Shown here piece by piece: positions 1 to 12,689 of a stretch of 64,000 nucleotides of DNA. The position numbers were made by a program, and so were the translations under genes. Within the stretch, counting starts at the first letter, position 1. The number at the start of each line of letters is the position of its first letter. Where the stretch lies: contig JAODUO010000040.1 in assembly GCA_025642075.2 (NCBI GenBank), positions 315,501 through 379,500 on the forward strand, read 5' to 3'. Source of the stretch: Ridgeia piscesae (taxonomy: Eukaryota; Annelida; Polychaeta; Sabellida; Siboglinidae). The notes beneath the pieces are model-generated. The model searched no databases and was not told the DNA's origin. It was given only the letters and a program-made list of their open reading frames with translations.

Positions 1-3000
1 TGAGTGCCACGCACGTAGCCGTACAGACACACAGACCGGTCACACTTCGCCTGTCTTCGCACTAGCTCGGGGTCTGTGACATCCTCCAGTCTACAACATG
101 TGACACGTCACCTGTGGTCAACACAGACCCGTGACATGTAACCTGTGACACATGACACTTCATATTGGGTCACCTGTGACATGTCACTTCACCCGGGGTC
201 ACCTGTGAAATAACACTTCACCCGGGGTCACCTGTGAAATAACACTTCATCTGGGGTCATGTGTGACATATGACACTTCACCTGGGGTCAGGTGTGACAT
301 GAAATTTCACCTGGGGTCAAGTGTGACATATGACACTTCACCTGGGGTCAGGTGTGACATGACATTTCACCTGGGGTCAAGTGTGACATATGACACTTCA
401 CAGTTAAAAACTATATGTAAGGAATGTTATAATTGTATTATTATTTTTAATCTATACCGTACACTTTTTAAGTTTTATTGTATGTGAAGTCTAAGAGACG
501 CACCTGTCAGCAATCAGATATGGATGTGTGGACCTCCAAATGAGAGGTCTGAACTTCATGACGGAGATGAAGCGACCGAGGTTGTGTATCTCTGTCTTTT
601 GGTACTCCCCGTTCACCATGCCAGACAGGTAGAACAACTTGGCCCCCTGCAACATGCATCATACACCTTCACCACTGGCTCGACAAAGCAACAATTCAGC
701 CACAATTGGATACATGACTAAGACACCCTTTGATAAGCTATTCAGCCAACCCTGAACAGACTATTCAGCCAACCCTGGACAGAGTGCACAGTCACCCACA
801 GACTGACTGTTTCTTGCAGATACAACTCATTCGTTCCACTGGGGAGTGAAATTGCTGAAGTAAAATAAGCATTTTCTTGCATTGTTCTAGAAAGCAGGTG
901 GTGTGAAGGTTTTTATAAAGAAGCACACCAATACAAGGCATCTAGTTCTGGCCGAGCTAACTGACCGCATAGATCTCTGTCCAGAAGCGATGTTTCAGTC
1001 GTTTCTTTGTCTTGCTTAGCTGTTTGTTGTTGCGGAAGTGGTCTAGATGTGTCAACACACCCATAATCTTGGGGAAGCCGTGAACCTGACAGATGTTGAG
1101 GAACTCAAACGTTTCCATCTCAAAGCCAAAGCTTGCATCGACCAGCAGCAGAATCTGACAGCACAAACAATCATTTTAGAATGTTACACTGTCGATTGGC
1201 AACACAATATGTCATTTATCATTTGTATTATCGCGTGTTGTATAAATGTAGACAAAAATAATGTTTGGTTCAAAATCTTCAAGGCTGTATTTATCCCACC
1301 TAGATGTGTCCCATTTTAAAAATAACCAAGTATTTTCAGCTTTAATAGCTACATTATCCTGAACTTGGTCTGTGCTAGACATTTCACAAGTCAGCTTAAA
1401 TGTATAATCAAAACAAAGTTTAGTTTGAGAAATGTGAAAATACTTGTGGTTGTTTTATTTTACAACCACTGTTTATGAGATCAAAATAAAGTACAAACCT
1501 AGATGAATAAAATTGCTTCAGCTCTGAACCAATTCCCAGAATATACGAATGACTCTTTAAATGTTTATTTTCTTCATTTTTTATGTGATTACGTAAAGCA
1601 TCAAATTGAAAGCCAATTCTTTTGATGCTTCCCCAACCATCTACTTCTTTCTAAATTGTTGTCTCTTCTTGCTACACCATTCATCAGCATTTTTCAGATG
1701 ATTTCACTGAATTCTAAATAAACTACATGTTTGGTAACATGACATTACTAACACACTGGTAGCCACAACCGTCATTTGTCTGTCTGACTCTCTCCAGGCT
1801 GTACCATGACTTACCAGGTCAGCAACCTTAGCCAGGTCTATCATTGAGTTGATGTCATTGTTGCATTCAACAATTGTGAGCCGTCGTTTCTTTCCTGTAA
1901 CATGGCCAAGTGTACTTCATGTTGACGATGTTAAAATATGTATTCACAACTTCACAGAGATGGCTATTTTATTGACTAGACGAAATGAAAAACGTAAATT
2001 CTATCCGAAAGACAAGCCACCTAATGTACACTTTTTTTGATGGTACATTAAATGCCACCTAAATTAAGATTAAAAAATATAAAGCAATTAACTTGGGAAT
2101 TTGTCTTGTACATAAATATTATGGTCATTATAGCAGGATGATTTAAATGATTTCCTATAAAGAGAAAGGCTTTCTAAAATCAGGCCGAGAAATAGAACAG
2201 TACACTTCTTTATGAATGACAGAAAGTCGACAAGGTCTAAGAAGACCATTCATTACCTGACACGATGGTGATTGGACCTTGGATGGTCGACAGTTTTTGC
2301 CGTGTGAAATTTTTGATGAGACATCTCACTAGAGTCGACTTGCCAACCTTAGGTGGGCCAACCACGGCTATTAGCACAGGTGGGGGCTCAACGGGAGCCC
2401 GGTCAACCACGGGAATATGGTGTTTCTTCTCCTTGATGTCAAGAGTCCTGGCATGACACAGAATGACAGATGACACATGTCATTGGGTACAGCACATTTG
2501 TTTCTCCCAGAGAGAGTTTTTCTTTTCTATTTATCATGGACAGCACAAAGGGATCATGTGACTGTCCAGTGGCAACTAGGTATTACGAAGAGGCTCTCCA
2601 GACCACTCCAGTGCCTCCGCAAACCGGTCATGTGATACAGCAGGTGGGGATCAGTCATGTGAGAATAAACAGCCAAAGGCCATTGTGCTGTGCTACAGTA
2701 GCCCTGGCTGATCGTCTCGGCAAACCGCAGAAGTGAGCAGAGTTGAACTACAAAATTATAGCATTTGACTTCGCCCGTCACTACTGCATCAGCCGTGAGA
2801 ACAGCGCAAATACGTGCCCTAATTTGAAGACAGATACTCAACAGGTGGGAATCCCAATATAATGACCCATTCACATAATAAACATTCTGGCTAAAATCAC
2901 ACAAAATTATATCACATGACTGGAGGTCAACCACATTCCTCATGAGCGATGTCATTAGCTGAGGTTAAAAGAGGAGTTTTGCAAAGGTATGTGCCAGGGG

Positions 3001-3453
3001 TAGTGAAGGCTGGCATTGATATAATCAAAAGCAATAACCCCAGGCACGCGAGGATGGATCTAACTAGTCATACATTGTCTAATAACATACAAATTAATAA
3101 TTATTACTAGTAAATTACGCTACATATGTGCACATCATGTTTGTGTGATAACATAATCCAGATTGGACATACAATAATAAAGGTGTTTTCCACCTCTCCG
3201 AAAAATATTCACATCCAGTTGTTATAGAATTTTTTCATTTCCATCTATAAAAACCCAAAGATGGCATAATGAGTCAGGAAATGTCATACCTTCTAACAAC
3301 CCTAGAAACCTTGTTGATGGACTGGTAGGAGAACGCCTTTGGATTCCTCTGTTGTGCTGTGAGTGTTTGGTCCTTTTTGACGACCTTATGTTTGTTGGCT
3401 TTTGCTCCAGAGCGCTTGCGGTGGTGTTCTTTCTGTGGGTCCTGCTCCTCCAT
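1..3453 (-). CDS. BMS1: BMS1 ribosome-biogenesis GTPase, N-terminal coding exons (partial)
   Basis: BMS1 is the nucleolar GTPase of the U3 snoRNP/SSU processome and acts in 40S subunit assembly with RCL1. Six coding exons fit in phase: 3290-3453 (ATG at 3453), 2257-2447, 1815-1894, 966-1154, 504-646 and 1-90, which continues past the left edge. All introns are GT/AG on the minus strand. Visible blocks match animal BMS1: a basic N-terminus, the KKHHIPVVDR motif, the P-loop GPPKVGKST with LVRCLIKNFTRQKL after it, KRRLTIVECNNDINSMIDLA, VDASFGFEMETFEFLNICQ, VLTHLDHF, KKRLKHRFWTEIYA, KLFYLSGMVNGEY and HNLGRFISVMKFRPL. Phases agree at every junction; for example the AG|A split Arg joins exon 504-646 to exon 1-90. 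Only about the first 285 residues are here; the C-terminal GTPase-activating region lies outside. A further intron with acceptor at about 3471 splits the 5' UTR. Confidence 0.95.
110..405. repeat. 29-31 bp minisatellite in a BMS1 intron
   Basis: Tandem units built on ACTTCACCTGGGGTCA alternating with GTGTGACATATGAC. The period is 29 bp at 191-250 and slightly longer afterwards. The array fills most of the intron between BMS1 exons 504-646 and 1-90. Confidence 0.85.
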
Positions 3454-3523
3454 GTTGACAGTTGACACCACTGCAACCAAACACCACACTCTGTTTAGGA
3501 TTAAAGTTTGTGATAATGGCAAA

Positions 3524-4017
3524 AGGCACTTATGCAGAATTCGGACCCACCTCAATTTTGTCGTTATGACTGTATGTTTACCAACTATTGATACTTCACT
3601 TTGTTAATTTAGTCATTCAACATAATATCATGCATATATGTGTTTTAGCGGATCTTTGTGGTCGAAAAGGTGGTGCGATCGGCATAAACAAACTGTTTGT
3701 CACTTATTCCACGTGCACGGCACAGTAAGTTAGTAACACACGGCTGCTGCACTTGCGGCTGGCACAAATCGGGGCCAAATCGGAGCACCATTTGGGTCTC
3801 AAAACGCAATATTTGTGAAACATAAATATACCTGGGACAGCTAATTTATTAGGGTTGGGATTTAGAGTTAGTGTGAGGTATAAAATGTAGGCAAATATAC
3901 AGTTATAAAGCGTTATAAAGGCTCACTTGAGTTGAAGTGGGTCCGAATTCGGAATTCTACATATAACTATAAGTGCCTTGCAAAATTGAGGTGGGTCCGA
4001 ATTCTGCATAAGTGCCT
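3524..4017. mobile_element. MITE-like element with 37-bp terminal inverted repeats
   Basis: Positions 3524-3560 (AGGCACTTATGCAGAATTCG...) are repeated exactly in inverse orientation at 3981-4017. A third, diverged copy of the end lies at 3934-3979. The 494-bp body has no coding potential. It sits 54 bp upstream of the BMS1 start-codon exon, between that exon and the candidate promoter, so it is probably inside the first BMS1 intron. No clear target-site duplication was identified. Confidence 0.7.
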
Positions 4018-4831
4018 CGATATCTATACGGAAAGACATCCGTAACAGTATACTTGACGTCTCCCCAAAGTTTAATTTATGCAATTAAATTGATATCGAG
4101 TACCTGTCCTATATAGCATGTGGCTGAGTGGGCGATATTACCATTATACCGACCTGTTAAACGCTCAGTCAATCAATGACATGAAGTCGATGACAACATA
4201 AATACGTGAAATAAGTGTTGAATGTCAGGTCACACAAAATGAAATTGTTTACACCAGTTAATGTGCTCATTGCCCAGCATAATTCGCAAAAATCACACAA
4301 GCCAAATAAATCAACACGCGACGCATGATGGGGCCCGCATGATGGCTTAGACTAACCAGACTCCGCAAGATGGCGCCACCGTTTATCGTTTTCTTTACAG
4401 TCCACCAGACGCGGGCAAACAATTATTATTAGGCATTCGTTATTATTATTGCTTCATCAGAACAATCCGTTTTACAGCAAGCTATCTGATAATTGATATC
4501 AAATATTAAACCCGGTAGAATCATATGGTATGGCCACATAAACATTTCAAAGATTGTGTTTGTTGGTGAACAATTATGATAGGTAACTGTAGATCCTCTA
4601 TACAATGTCTATTTCTAGGAAAATTGTTTCACTGCACGTGCTCTAGCTAGCTCACTTAATTATGCCATGACTACACTAAACGCGTAAATACACGTTGAAC
4701 AGTATACTTTTGTATGCCCTATACTGGTCATACTGGTCTGTAGTACATATTAATTGGTTCTCTCCAGGTGCCACTAAACGTGCACAATTAATGTGGTCTG
4801 AAGTTAATGACAGTGTTTCCGCCCGCTTGGC
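4018..4831. other. Gene-poor stretch apart from the candidate BMS1 promoter
   Basis: AT-rich sequence with no convincing exon on either strand. The only notable part is the GC-richer 4310-4440 segment described as a candidate promoter. Confidence 0.4.
4335..4440 (-). promoter_or_regulatory. Candidate BMS1 promoter and 5' non-coding exon
   Basis: The BMS1 start-codon exon has an acceptor (TTGGTTGCAG) ending at 3471, so a non-coding first exon must lie further right. On the minus strand, GGCGCCATCTTGCGGAGTCTG is followed by a donor GTTAGT (exon end 4357). AAGATGGCGCC on the plus strand (4367-4377) is a YY1-type element of the kind found just downstream of start sites in ribosome-biogenesis genes. 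The assignment is inferred from position and motif only; no transcript evidence is available. Confidence 0.35.
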
Positions 4832-5929
<1,098 letters not shown>

Positions 5930-6008
5930 TCGTGCGTGCATGGGTGCGCGCGTACGTGATTCCTCTTGACAATTTTTTTCGCATCATCATAACTTTTGAT
6001 TTACTGGT
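5930..6008 (+). repeat. Short repeat after the (GT)n tract, first copy
   Basis: The segment GTGCTCGTGCGTGCATGGGT through TTTTGATTTACTGG occurs here and again at 6557-6640, each time directly 3' of a (GT)n tract, making a local direct repeat. Confidence 0.85.
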
Positions 6009-6009
6009 A

Positions 6010-6473
6010 GTCAGGCCTGATCTTTGTAAACACCTGACCTTTGTAAATGTAAGCACAGTTACTGGTCACATGGTACACACACAAAAGAAATCTGACCACT
6101 AAAACCTAACACATCTTGCAATATTTGTGTTCTCTTACAGCTGTTTTACAGCTGTTTGCACAAGATGGAAAGTGCTCAGCATCTCAAAAACCTGTATGGA
6201 GTTGTTGATTACCACCTGACCAATCAGCTCTGATATATCAGTGAGACATCATCAACCACAAATGTACTGAAGTCTTGATCATAGCTTCATCTAAGACTTG
6301 TATTCTGGATGGGTAAAATATGTTTGGGACGGGTATAAATTTTACTGGATGGATAAAATAATTAGGAGCAAGTCTTCAGAAGTCATATTGTCAATTATGC
6401 TTAGAAAATGGATGTCATATATGCATTTGTTGTTTGTTCTAAGACATAATAGTGATACTACACATCTCTACAG

Positions 6474-6474
<1 letters not shown>
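6010..6474 (+). repeat. Inverted segmental duplication D2, copy 1 (partner 13891-14358)
   Basis: About 465 bp that recurs in reverse orientation at 13891-14358 with a low percentage of mismatches. The 3' end abuts the (GT)n tract at 6475, and the partner likewise abuts a (CA)n tract. A short open frame beginning MESAQHLKNLYGVVDY is present in copy 1, but a stop follows soon after. I see no domain. Confidence 0.92.
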
Positions 6475-6557
<83 letters not shown>

Positions 6558-6640
6558 TGCTCGTGCGTGCATGGGTGCGCGCGTACGTGATTCCTCTTGA
6601 CAATTTTTTTCGCATCATCATAACTTTTGATTTACTGGGG
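6475..6640. repeat. (GT)n microsatellite plus second copy of the 5930-6008 tail
   Basis: GT dinucleotides run from 6475 to 6556, followed by the duplicate of the short tail segment and a run of nine Gs near 6640. The (GT)n-tail arrangement repeats the one at 5707-6008. Confidence 0.9.
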
Positions 6641-7530
6641 GGGGGGCATAGGCATATCTGTCGCCCACCGAAATTCCATGAGGGGCGGCTGCATCCTTGC
6701 CTCCAAGTTGTTCCCGCATCTCTGGATTAATGATAGACCAACTGGTATCTTCACGGTGCGCTTCATCTTTGCAGCAAAATTATATGGGGGACAACAACTT
6801 GAAATACACAAAGTTCGGCATGAGTTTTGAAGGGCATGTCTACAAACATCCACCGCTTCGTACATATTGTTGCGCTGTGTTTGTCTTCCATGAAGCTAGA
6901 CTGCAAGGACACCGTACGCGGGCCACAAATTACACCCGCGTGCTAGGGTTTGCGGAACGTACAGAAGTGCCACGCTGTAGCTATGACGGTAGAATGACAC
7001 ACGTCTCCGTGTGCAGCTGCATGATCAACACAAGTCTGGCTGGAGGTCACAGTGGTACGTGACACTGCGACGTGCACAGTGGTACGTGACACTGTACGTG
7101 ACGTGGGGCCACAGAACGCGCAGGCACAATTAAGTTTCATATTTGCTTTCACATTGCTTCACTACCAGGTGCTGAGGTGAGATTATTAGACAAGTTAAAG
7201 TTGATGTTGTTGATCGACGTTCCCACCACACAACTCCGGTTTTATTATCGCAACCAGTAGCAATGTAGCCGCTAGTGGTTTGTCCCTACGTTCGTTATAC
7301 ATATTCACAAGGCTGTACTAACAAAACTACCATCAACTTCCATACATACTTTTTCCGAATTTTAGATTTTCATTGTAAACATGCATATTGAAAAAGTTAG
7401 GGGATATCACATTTTAACCAGTCCTTTTTTAGTTCCGTGTTCCCCATGGCTGTGATTGAATAGACGATGGTGTCAGAAAGCTGCATCTCACCAATGATGA
7501 ACACATCCTTCGAACCAGCAGTCTCGTGTC
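6641..7530. other. Unassigned mixed-composition stretch
   Basis: Short open frames exist on both strands, for example 6697-7062 plus and the start of 7397-7540 minus. None shows a recognisable domain or supported splice structure. 7043-7100 has a duplicated CAGTGGTACGTGACACTG. No gene is called. Confidence 0.4.
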
Positions 7531-7579
7531 TACACGTACGTACGCACGCACCCACATACAGTACGCGCACGCACGCACA

Positions 7580-7639
<60 letters not shown>

Positions 7640-7648
7640 CACCCACAT

Positions 7649-7686
<38 letters not shown>

Positions 7687-7725
7687 GCACGCACGCACGC
7701 ACACACACACGCACGCAAACATTAT
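7531..7725. repeat. (CGCA)n and (CA)n compound microsatellite
   Basis: Tetranucleotide CGCA repeats (about 7560-7645) pass into CA dinucleotides (about 7655-7682) and then back to CGCA repeats. Open frames that cross it are low-complexity artefacts. Confidence 0.95.
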
Positions 7726-8189
7726 ATAACTCTAATTGATGATACGACTTGCAATAATTATTTATCCTTGAAGCTTCAGTTGTTGGTGCACATCACGAAT
7801 ACGAGTGTAGTATACAATAAGCAGTGGCGTAGCCAGAAGGGGCCATGGAAAACATTAGGATGGTGTAGAACGGAAGACCAATAATTAACTGGCTGCCTGA
7901 TTCATAGAGTAAAAAAGTACAGTGGGTTTCAGGATGCCTATGTAAGATTTTCTTTCCCAGTCCGACCGTTTCGCAGTAAATTATCTATTAAATAGGATTA
8001 AGTTAGGAATTATCCACTTATGTCGTTGGCTGTAGCATAAGAGTTGACAGAGCAATGACAATGTCAATATTCTCAATGTGCATGATGGCTAATGACTATT
8101 AAGGATTCAGAATGGTAGTTGCCAGGTTTCCAGACTATAGGGTCAAATTGCATTTTAATGTGAATATTTTCTTAGCATAACTGTCGTCA
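7726..8189. other. No feature seen
   Basis: AT-rich sequence with no exon, repeat unit or open frame that I can support. Confidence 0.4.
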
Positions 8190-8671
8190 GGGGTGAGCTA
8201 GTTGACCATGATTTCCTGTACCATTATCGTTTTCTTCCTCTCACTTTTCTCTTACTACGCTCTCTGTCAGCAGTCCTTCTATCTATCATTTCCCATTCTT
8301 CTCTCATTCTTTCTATATCACTTTTCGAACTCGAACTTTCTTTCACTCGAACTTCCACTCTCATTCCATCCATTTACCCGTATCAGCTGTCTTATTAGTG
8401 TCCACGATTATTCTTACCAGGTTGTTTTTTCGCAAATCTGGACCTTATCCTGTTGTTTCTCTGTTAGTGCTATCGTCTCTAGTGCATTCACTTTTGCTGG
8501 GGTAATACGCGAGCTAAAGACATTTCCTTTACGTGATTTGCGTCTTTATCTCATCACCCCTTTGACTTTCCCCCAAGCGTTTGCCCCGGCTGTAATCCTC
8601 ATTGTAACCAAAGCAATGAATCTAGTAGATTTAGGGATACTCCAGTCAGTGAGAGGTTCACAATATTAACT
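8190..8671 (-). mobile_element. Decayed non-LTR retrotransposon 3' end (minus)
   Basis: Read on the minus strand, the conceptual translation has ITAGANAWGKVKGVM and LTEKQQDKVQICEK, then a long Lys/Glu-rich tail and a final CACCCCTGACG motif. The same order occurs at 38160-38846 and, in the opposite orientation, at 9465-9890. This is the region after the reverse transcriptase palm in a LINE ORF2. Stops and frameshifts are frequent, so the copy is dead. Confidence 0.7.
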
Positions 8672-9139
8672 TACATATGTATACCATATTGGTTGTGCCT
8701 AGTAACTGTGCACAAAGATCGTTAATAAACAATTAGTTGTAGTTTAATGGTATCAAAAACATGCTATCTTAGATTCAGGGCGCTGCCATCTTGAGACTTA
8801 TGCGCCAGTGACGTAAGCCAAATCGTTTACGTCACTGGCGCATTGTTGAAAAAGGCAAGGATTGGCGGAATCTTCGTTAATAATTGTGATAGTGACGTAA
8901 GCAATCCGCGACGTACTGGATACATCAAATACCATTGGACAGACATAGGATGTTCGAACGTGCATGCGTCAGTGACGTAAGCGGTTTACGTCACTGGCGC
9001 ATAAGTCTCAAGATGGCAGCGCCCTGAATCCAACATGGAGAGTTTCTGATACAATTATACTATAATTAATTGTTTATTAACGATCTTTGTGCACAACTAC
9101 TATGCACAACCAATATAATATATACATATGTACGTAAAT
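8672..9139. mobile_element. 468-bp MITE-like element with about 170-bp terminal inverted repeats
   Basis: The left arm (about 8672-8850) is found inverted in the right arm (about 8975-9139). Shared blocks include TATTGGTTGTGC, GTGCACAAAGATCGTTAATA and CAGGGCGCTGCCATCTTGAG. Both arms carry TTACGTCACTGGCGCA, so the element has several CRE-like TGACGTAA/TTACGTCA sites. There is no coding capacity. It lies between two LINE tails facing each other. Confidence 0.85.
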
Positions 9140-9200
9140 GGTGTGAATCTCTCACAGATTGGCGTATCCCTCGGTATTCATTTTAAACGAGTTGGGTTTG

Positions 9201-9459
<259 letters not shown>

Positions 9460-9464
9460 CAGAT

Positions 9465-9890
9465 AATTAAGCAACAGCAGAAGTTGCAACTTTGCGGAAA
9501 ACAACTTGATAAGAAAGCGGATACGAGAATAATGGACGAACTGAGAATGGAGGTTGTAGTGAAGGAAAGCTTAAAAAGAAACTGGTAAGGAGTAGGTTGA
9601 AATGGGCAGGACATGTAAAAAGAAAGAGAGTGGATGACCAGAAAGAGGAGAGAAAAGGAGGTGATGAAGACCGAGAATGTGATGGGAGGACTGCGTTAAG
9701 AGACATCTGGAAGGAGTAGGAGGAGAATGGAGAACAACAACAATAGAGAAAAGGAGTTGGAGACTGTTGTAGAGAAGGCAGTGAGAGAAAAGTGAAGAAA
9801 GAAAATATTATGAAGAACGATGACAGTAACCATGACCAAATTCACCCCTGACGACAGGGACAACAAGAGCAGAGCAACAGAACAACAACT
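9465..9890 (+). mobile_element. Decayed non-LTR retrotransposon 3' end (plus)
   Basis: The plus-strand translation shows SRLKWAGHVKRKRVDDQKEE and RECDGRTALRDIWKE, a C-terminal motif typical of LINE ORF2 proteins. It is followed by a non-coding tail containing CACCCCTGACGACAGGGACA, shared in reverse with the 8190-8671 copy. It is disrupted by stops. Confidence 0.72.
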
Positions 9891-9984
9891 TTACATTTAG
9901 CTCACCCTTACCGCCGCAGCCCTGGAAAAGTTACCCCAGTTTGGGAACTGCTATATGCGTGCCTAATAAAAATGGAGATTCCCG

Positions 9985-10540
9985 TTGTTACACAGTGGCG
10001 CCACATGGCGGCCTTATAACTTAGAGCAGCGCAATTTCCGAATCGCATAGATTATTTCATTTGTCGTGCGCCTGGTGACAGCCAACAGTTTTGCCATCGT
10101 CATACATTCATATAAAAGTAAGTTACTATCATATTTAGCGAACTGTTAGTTCGTATATTAAATGCGATTATCATTGGTGGGAATGTGATAAATCATAATC
10201 TAAAAAACCTAAACAGCTGGGTTGAACGTGCGCGACAGATATCGCCGATTAATAGAATTGCTGACTCATCAATTCGACACGTAAACAAACTGATCTGATG
10301 ACTCGTCATACTTTTGCACAATGAGTTTCTGGAAAACGAGTGGGTCCAGTAAACAAGGTCATGTCGTCATTAGGCGTATTTTGGAGACGTAGTTAAATAT
10401 CGTTCAGTTGACGCTACTGTAGACTTGCCTTTTTGACTCTGCTAGGAACGCAACCTTAACGAGAACGAGGACGGATATAATTGAAGTTTATCGCGTAGAA
10501 CAATCAGAATCGCTGAAACGACAGGCTTTATCGTACTGGT
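9985..10540 (+). promoter_or_regulatory. Candidate promoter and first exon, possibly of the small Maf gene
   Basis: A CpG-richer island in AT-rich surroundings, with GGCGCCACATGGCGGCC near 10000 and a possible non-coding exon ending TTTATCGTACTG before a good donor GTGAGC at 10539. The small Maf coding exon at 20612 has an acceptor, so an upstream non-coding exon must exist. This is the best-looking plus-strand candidate in the interval, but nothing links the two directly. Confidence 0.3.
10259..10308. promoter_or_regulatory. Two Maf/CNC recognition-like sites
   Basis: TGCTGACTCATCA (10259-10271) differs by one base from the Maf recognition element TGCTGACTCAGCA. TGATGACTCGTCA (10296-10308) is a weaker relative with a TRE-like core, 37 bp away. 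They lie in the candidate promoter upstream of a small Maf gene. Binding is inferred from motif match alone. Confidence 0.35.
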
Positions 10541-11228
10541 GAGCTTTCTCTTTTAATTTTATTGATGACTAAAATGATAGATAATTAAAATCACTAGCTA
10601 GCCGTTATTATAACAGGCTAAAGCTTTGTTTTAAGTTCATTCATAAATTATCAGCACATGTAATTTTACATGGCACAATCTATTTCATGAACAGTTTTTA
10701 CTATTTTATATTCTAATTTTGTGGGTACAAATTAAATTTTATGAGATTTAATTGTGCCTGGCATTGTAACAGGTTTCACGATACTATTTAATTAATAATT
10801 AATTAATTATCTAATTTTTATCCTGTCCAAGGGTGACCTTTGCCTGACCATGGAATATGGTATGATTTACCTAGATTAGATGGTTTGTCTGGTTATGTAA
10901 CAACGGTATTTAGTTTTAATGGAAAGTTATATACAATTATTTATAAAACAATTGTTTTACTTTTTTCAATACTTTATCAAGTTTCATGCAGAGTATAACA
11001 TATTTAAGTTCATGCAAGCCATAATAAATTATTCCAAATAAAAAACGTTGTTTTCTGGTTTTGTGAATGTGTGTGTACAAAAGTTCTGTGACTTATTAAA
11101 TTGGCCGTGCAGTAATTTGTAACAGGAAGTCTGGTTTCTAGATTATAAGAACATGGGAAATAGGAAGGTTAAACATCAAATGGTAATGTCTGCAGTTAAC
11201 TCTGCTGACCTCTGCATTATTGCCAATC
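10541..11228. other. No feature seen
   Basis: AT-rich sequence without a supported exon or repeat unit. Confidence 0.4.
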
Positions 11229-11585
11229 ATTTCTTTTTTTTGAAACTGGATGGTTTCTTTACCATTTGTTGCTTGTGGAATCTTTTGAAATTGCAAAAAC
11301 ATTGTTCCAAGGTTATTAAAGTAACAGATGGCAGGTAAGGATTGGACGACTATTTGACTCATATTAAAATTGTTGAATATTTGAACAAATCTTCCTGATT
11401 TTTGAATTTCGAGTAGCATGAAAATTTGTTCAAATATTCAAATTTTTTAATATAAATCGAATACTCGTCCAATCCTTACCTGCCATCTGTTACTTTAATA
11501 ACCTTGGAACAATGTTTTTGCAATTTCAAAAGATTCCACAAGCAACAAATGGTAAAGAAACCATCCAGTTTCAAAAAAAAGAAAT
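11229..11585. mobile_element. Near-complete palindrome (fold-back element), 357 bp
   Basis: Arm 11229-11393 pairs with 11424-11585 around a loop of about 30 bp. Shared blocks are TTTCTTTTTTTTGAAACTGG, TTTGTTGCTTGTGGAATC, GTTCCAAGGTTATTAAAGTA and TGGCAGGTAAGGATTGGACG. The outer arms are nearly identical; the inner part is somewhat diverged. The protein frames on both strands simply mirror each other and are not genes. Confidence 0.85.
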
Positions 11586-12689
11586 TATCGTTCGAATATT
11601 TTCCTGCATGTCCTCTGCCACAAAATCAGTCCCGGGCAATCTTTTCTTACTTAACTATGAAAAAGACTACAATTGCCAATTGCCAAATCACTAACATTAC
11701 TTAACAAATAAACTTCACAAAACAAACTTGCGTAAAACTCACCGGCAATGCGGTGTCATCGCTGTTGGTGGCGGCTAAGTGTATCTTACCATAACTAATA
11801 CCGGTATTGTGTCAAGGGGCCTTTTGTTGGCTGTGTTGGGTTAACGTTTAAGGTTAGGGTTTCGAGTAAGTTTAGGATTGGGTACATTTAGCTTAGGCTT
11901 AGTTAGGGTTCGCACAAAACTGGAACTTGTGTAGGTAATTTATTTAGCGACGCCTGCGATCAATTACCGGTATTATGATAAATGCCGAGCTCCGCGTAGC
12001 CAGGACTTGCCGTCTTAGATCATGTCGAGTTTTGCACGAGTTTGTTTTATTAATTTTATTCTTTATAGGAATGTAAATGATTTTATTTTGTAACCTGGTA
12101 TGTGTATATGTACATAAGATATGTGAGAATAAGTTTGGCGGCTGTAAGAAGTCGTTTTCATGGTTAGGTCAGAAGGTAAACAAAAATACATCACTGCATA
12201 TGGCCACGATGCCAACGACTTCAGCACAGATTTGTGCCCATGGCCACGGGATGAAGGCAAGACATCTTGACAACATTCAGTATGTTGTAGTGATGTAAGA
12301 ACATAATATTAATAAAAAAATAAAACCTAGTGATTAGGGAACCTGAGCAAACACCTTTGCTTTAAAACACTTCTAGAGATTAAGGTTGAAGTGACACAAA
12401 TAAAATCAGTTTTACAATTACTGTACATCTTGATTAAAATTACACTTCCAAATATTTCAGATCGGTTGTAATTACACCATTATTTTTGTAAACTAAATAA
12501 TCATGATATCATATGCTGGCTGGGCTGACTGATTGTTCAAACCGTTTATTAGTCCTTTGGGCTTAAGGTCTAATGGACTTAAGCTCCACTCTGCATCTGC
12601 CATGCACCATTAGCTGCCATATCTCAGAAACTGTTCAGGTTCTGTTTTTCTAATTTTGCATACAAGTAAATGTATCTAGGGTACTGTGA
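11586..12689. other. No gene seen; short TTAGGG-like fragments
   Basis: 11840-11925 has scattered GGTTAGGGTTT-like words. The remainder is AT-rich with no supported exon. Confidence 0.4.

Noticed and set aside
2470..2736. Plus-strand frames over BMS1 (2265-2456, 2470-2736, 3359-3607, 1047-1319)
   Set aside because: These are antisense shadows of BMS1 exons or introns and have no domain.
11138..11704. Matching protein frames on opposite strands
   Set aside because: They mirror each other because the region is a palindrome; no independent coding evidence.
11840..11925. TTAGGG-like words suggesting telomeric sequence
   Set aside because: Only scattered, non-tandem fragments here and at 33010-33050; not a telomere or an interstitial telomeric array.
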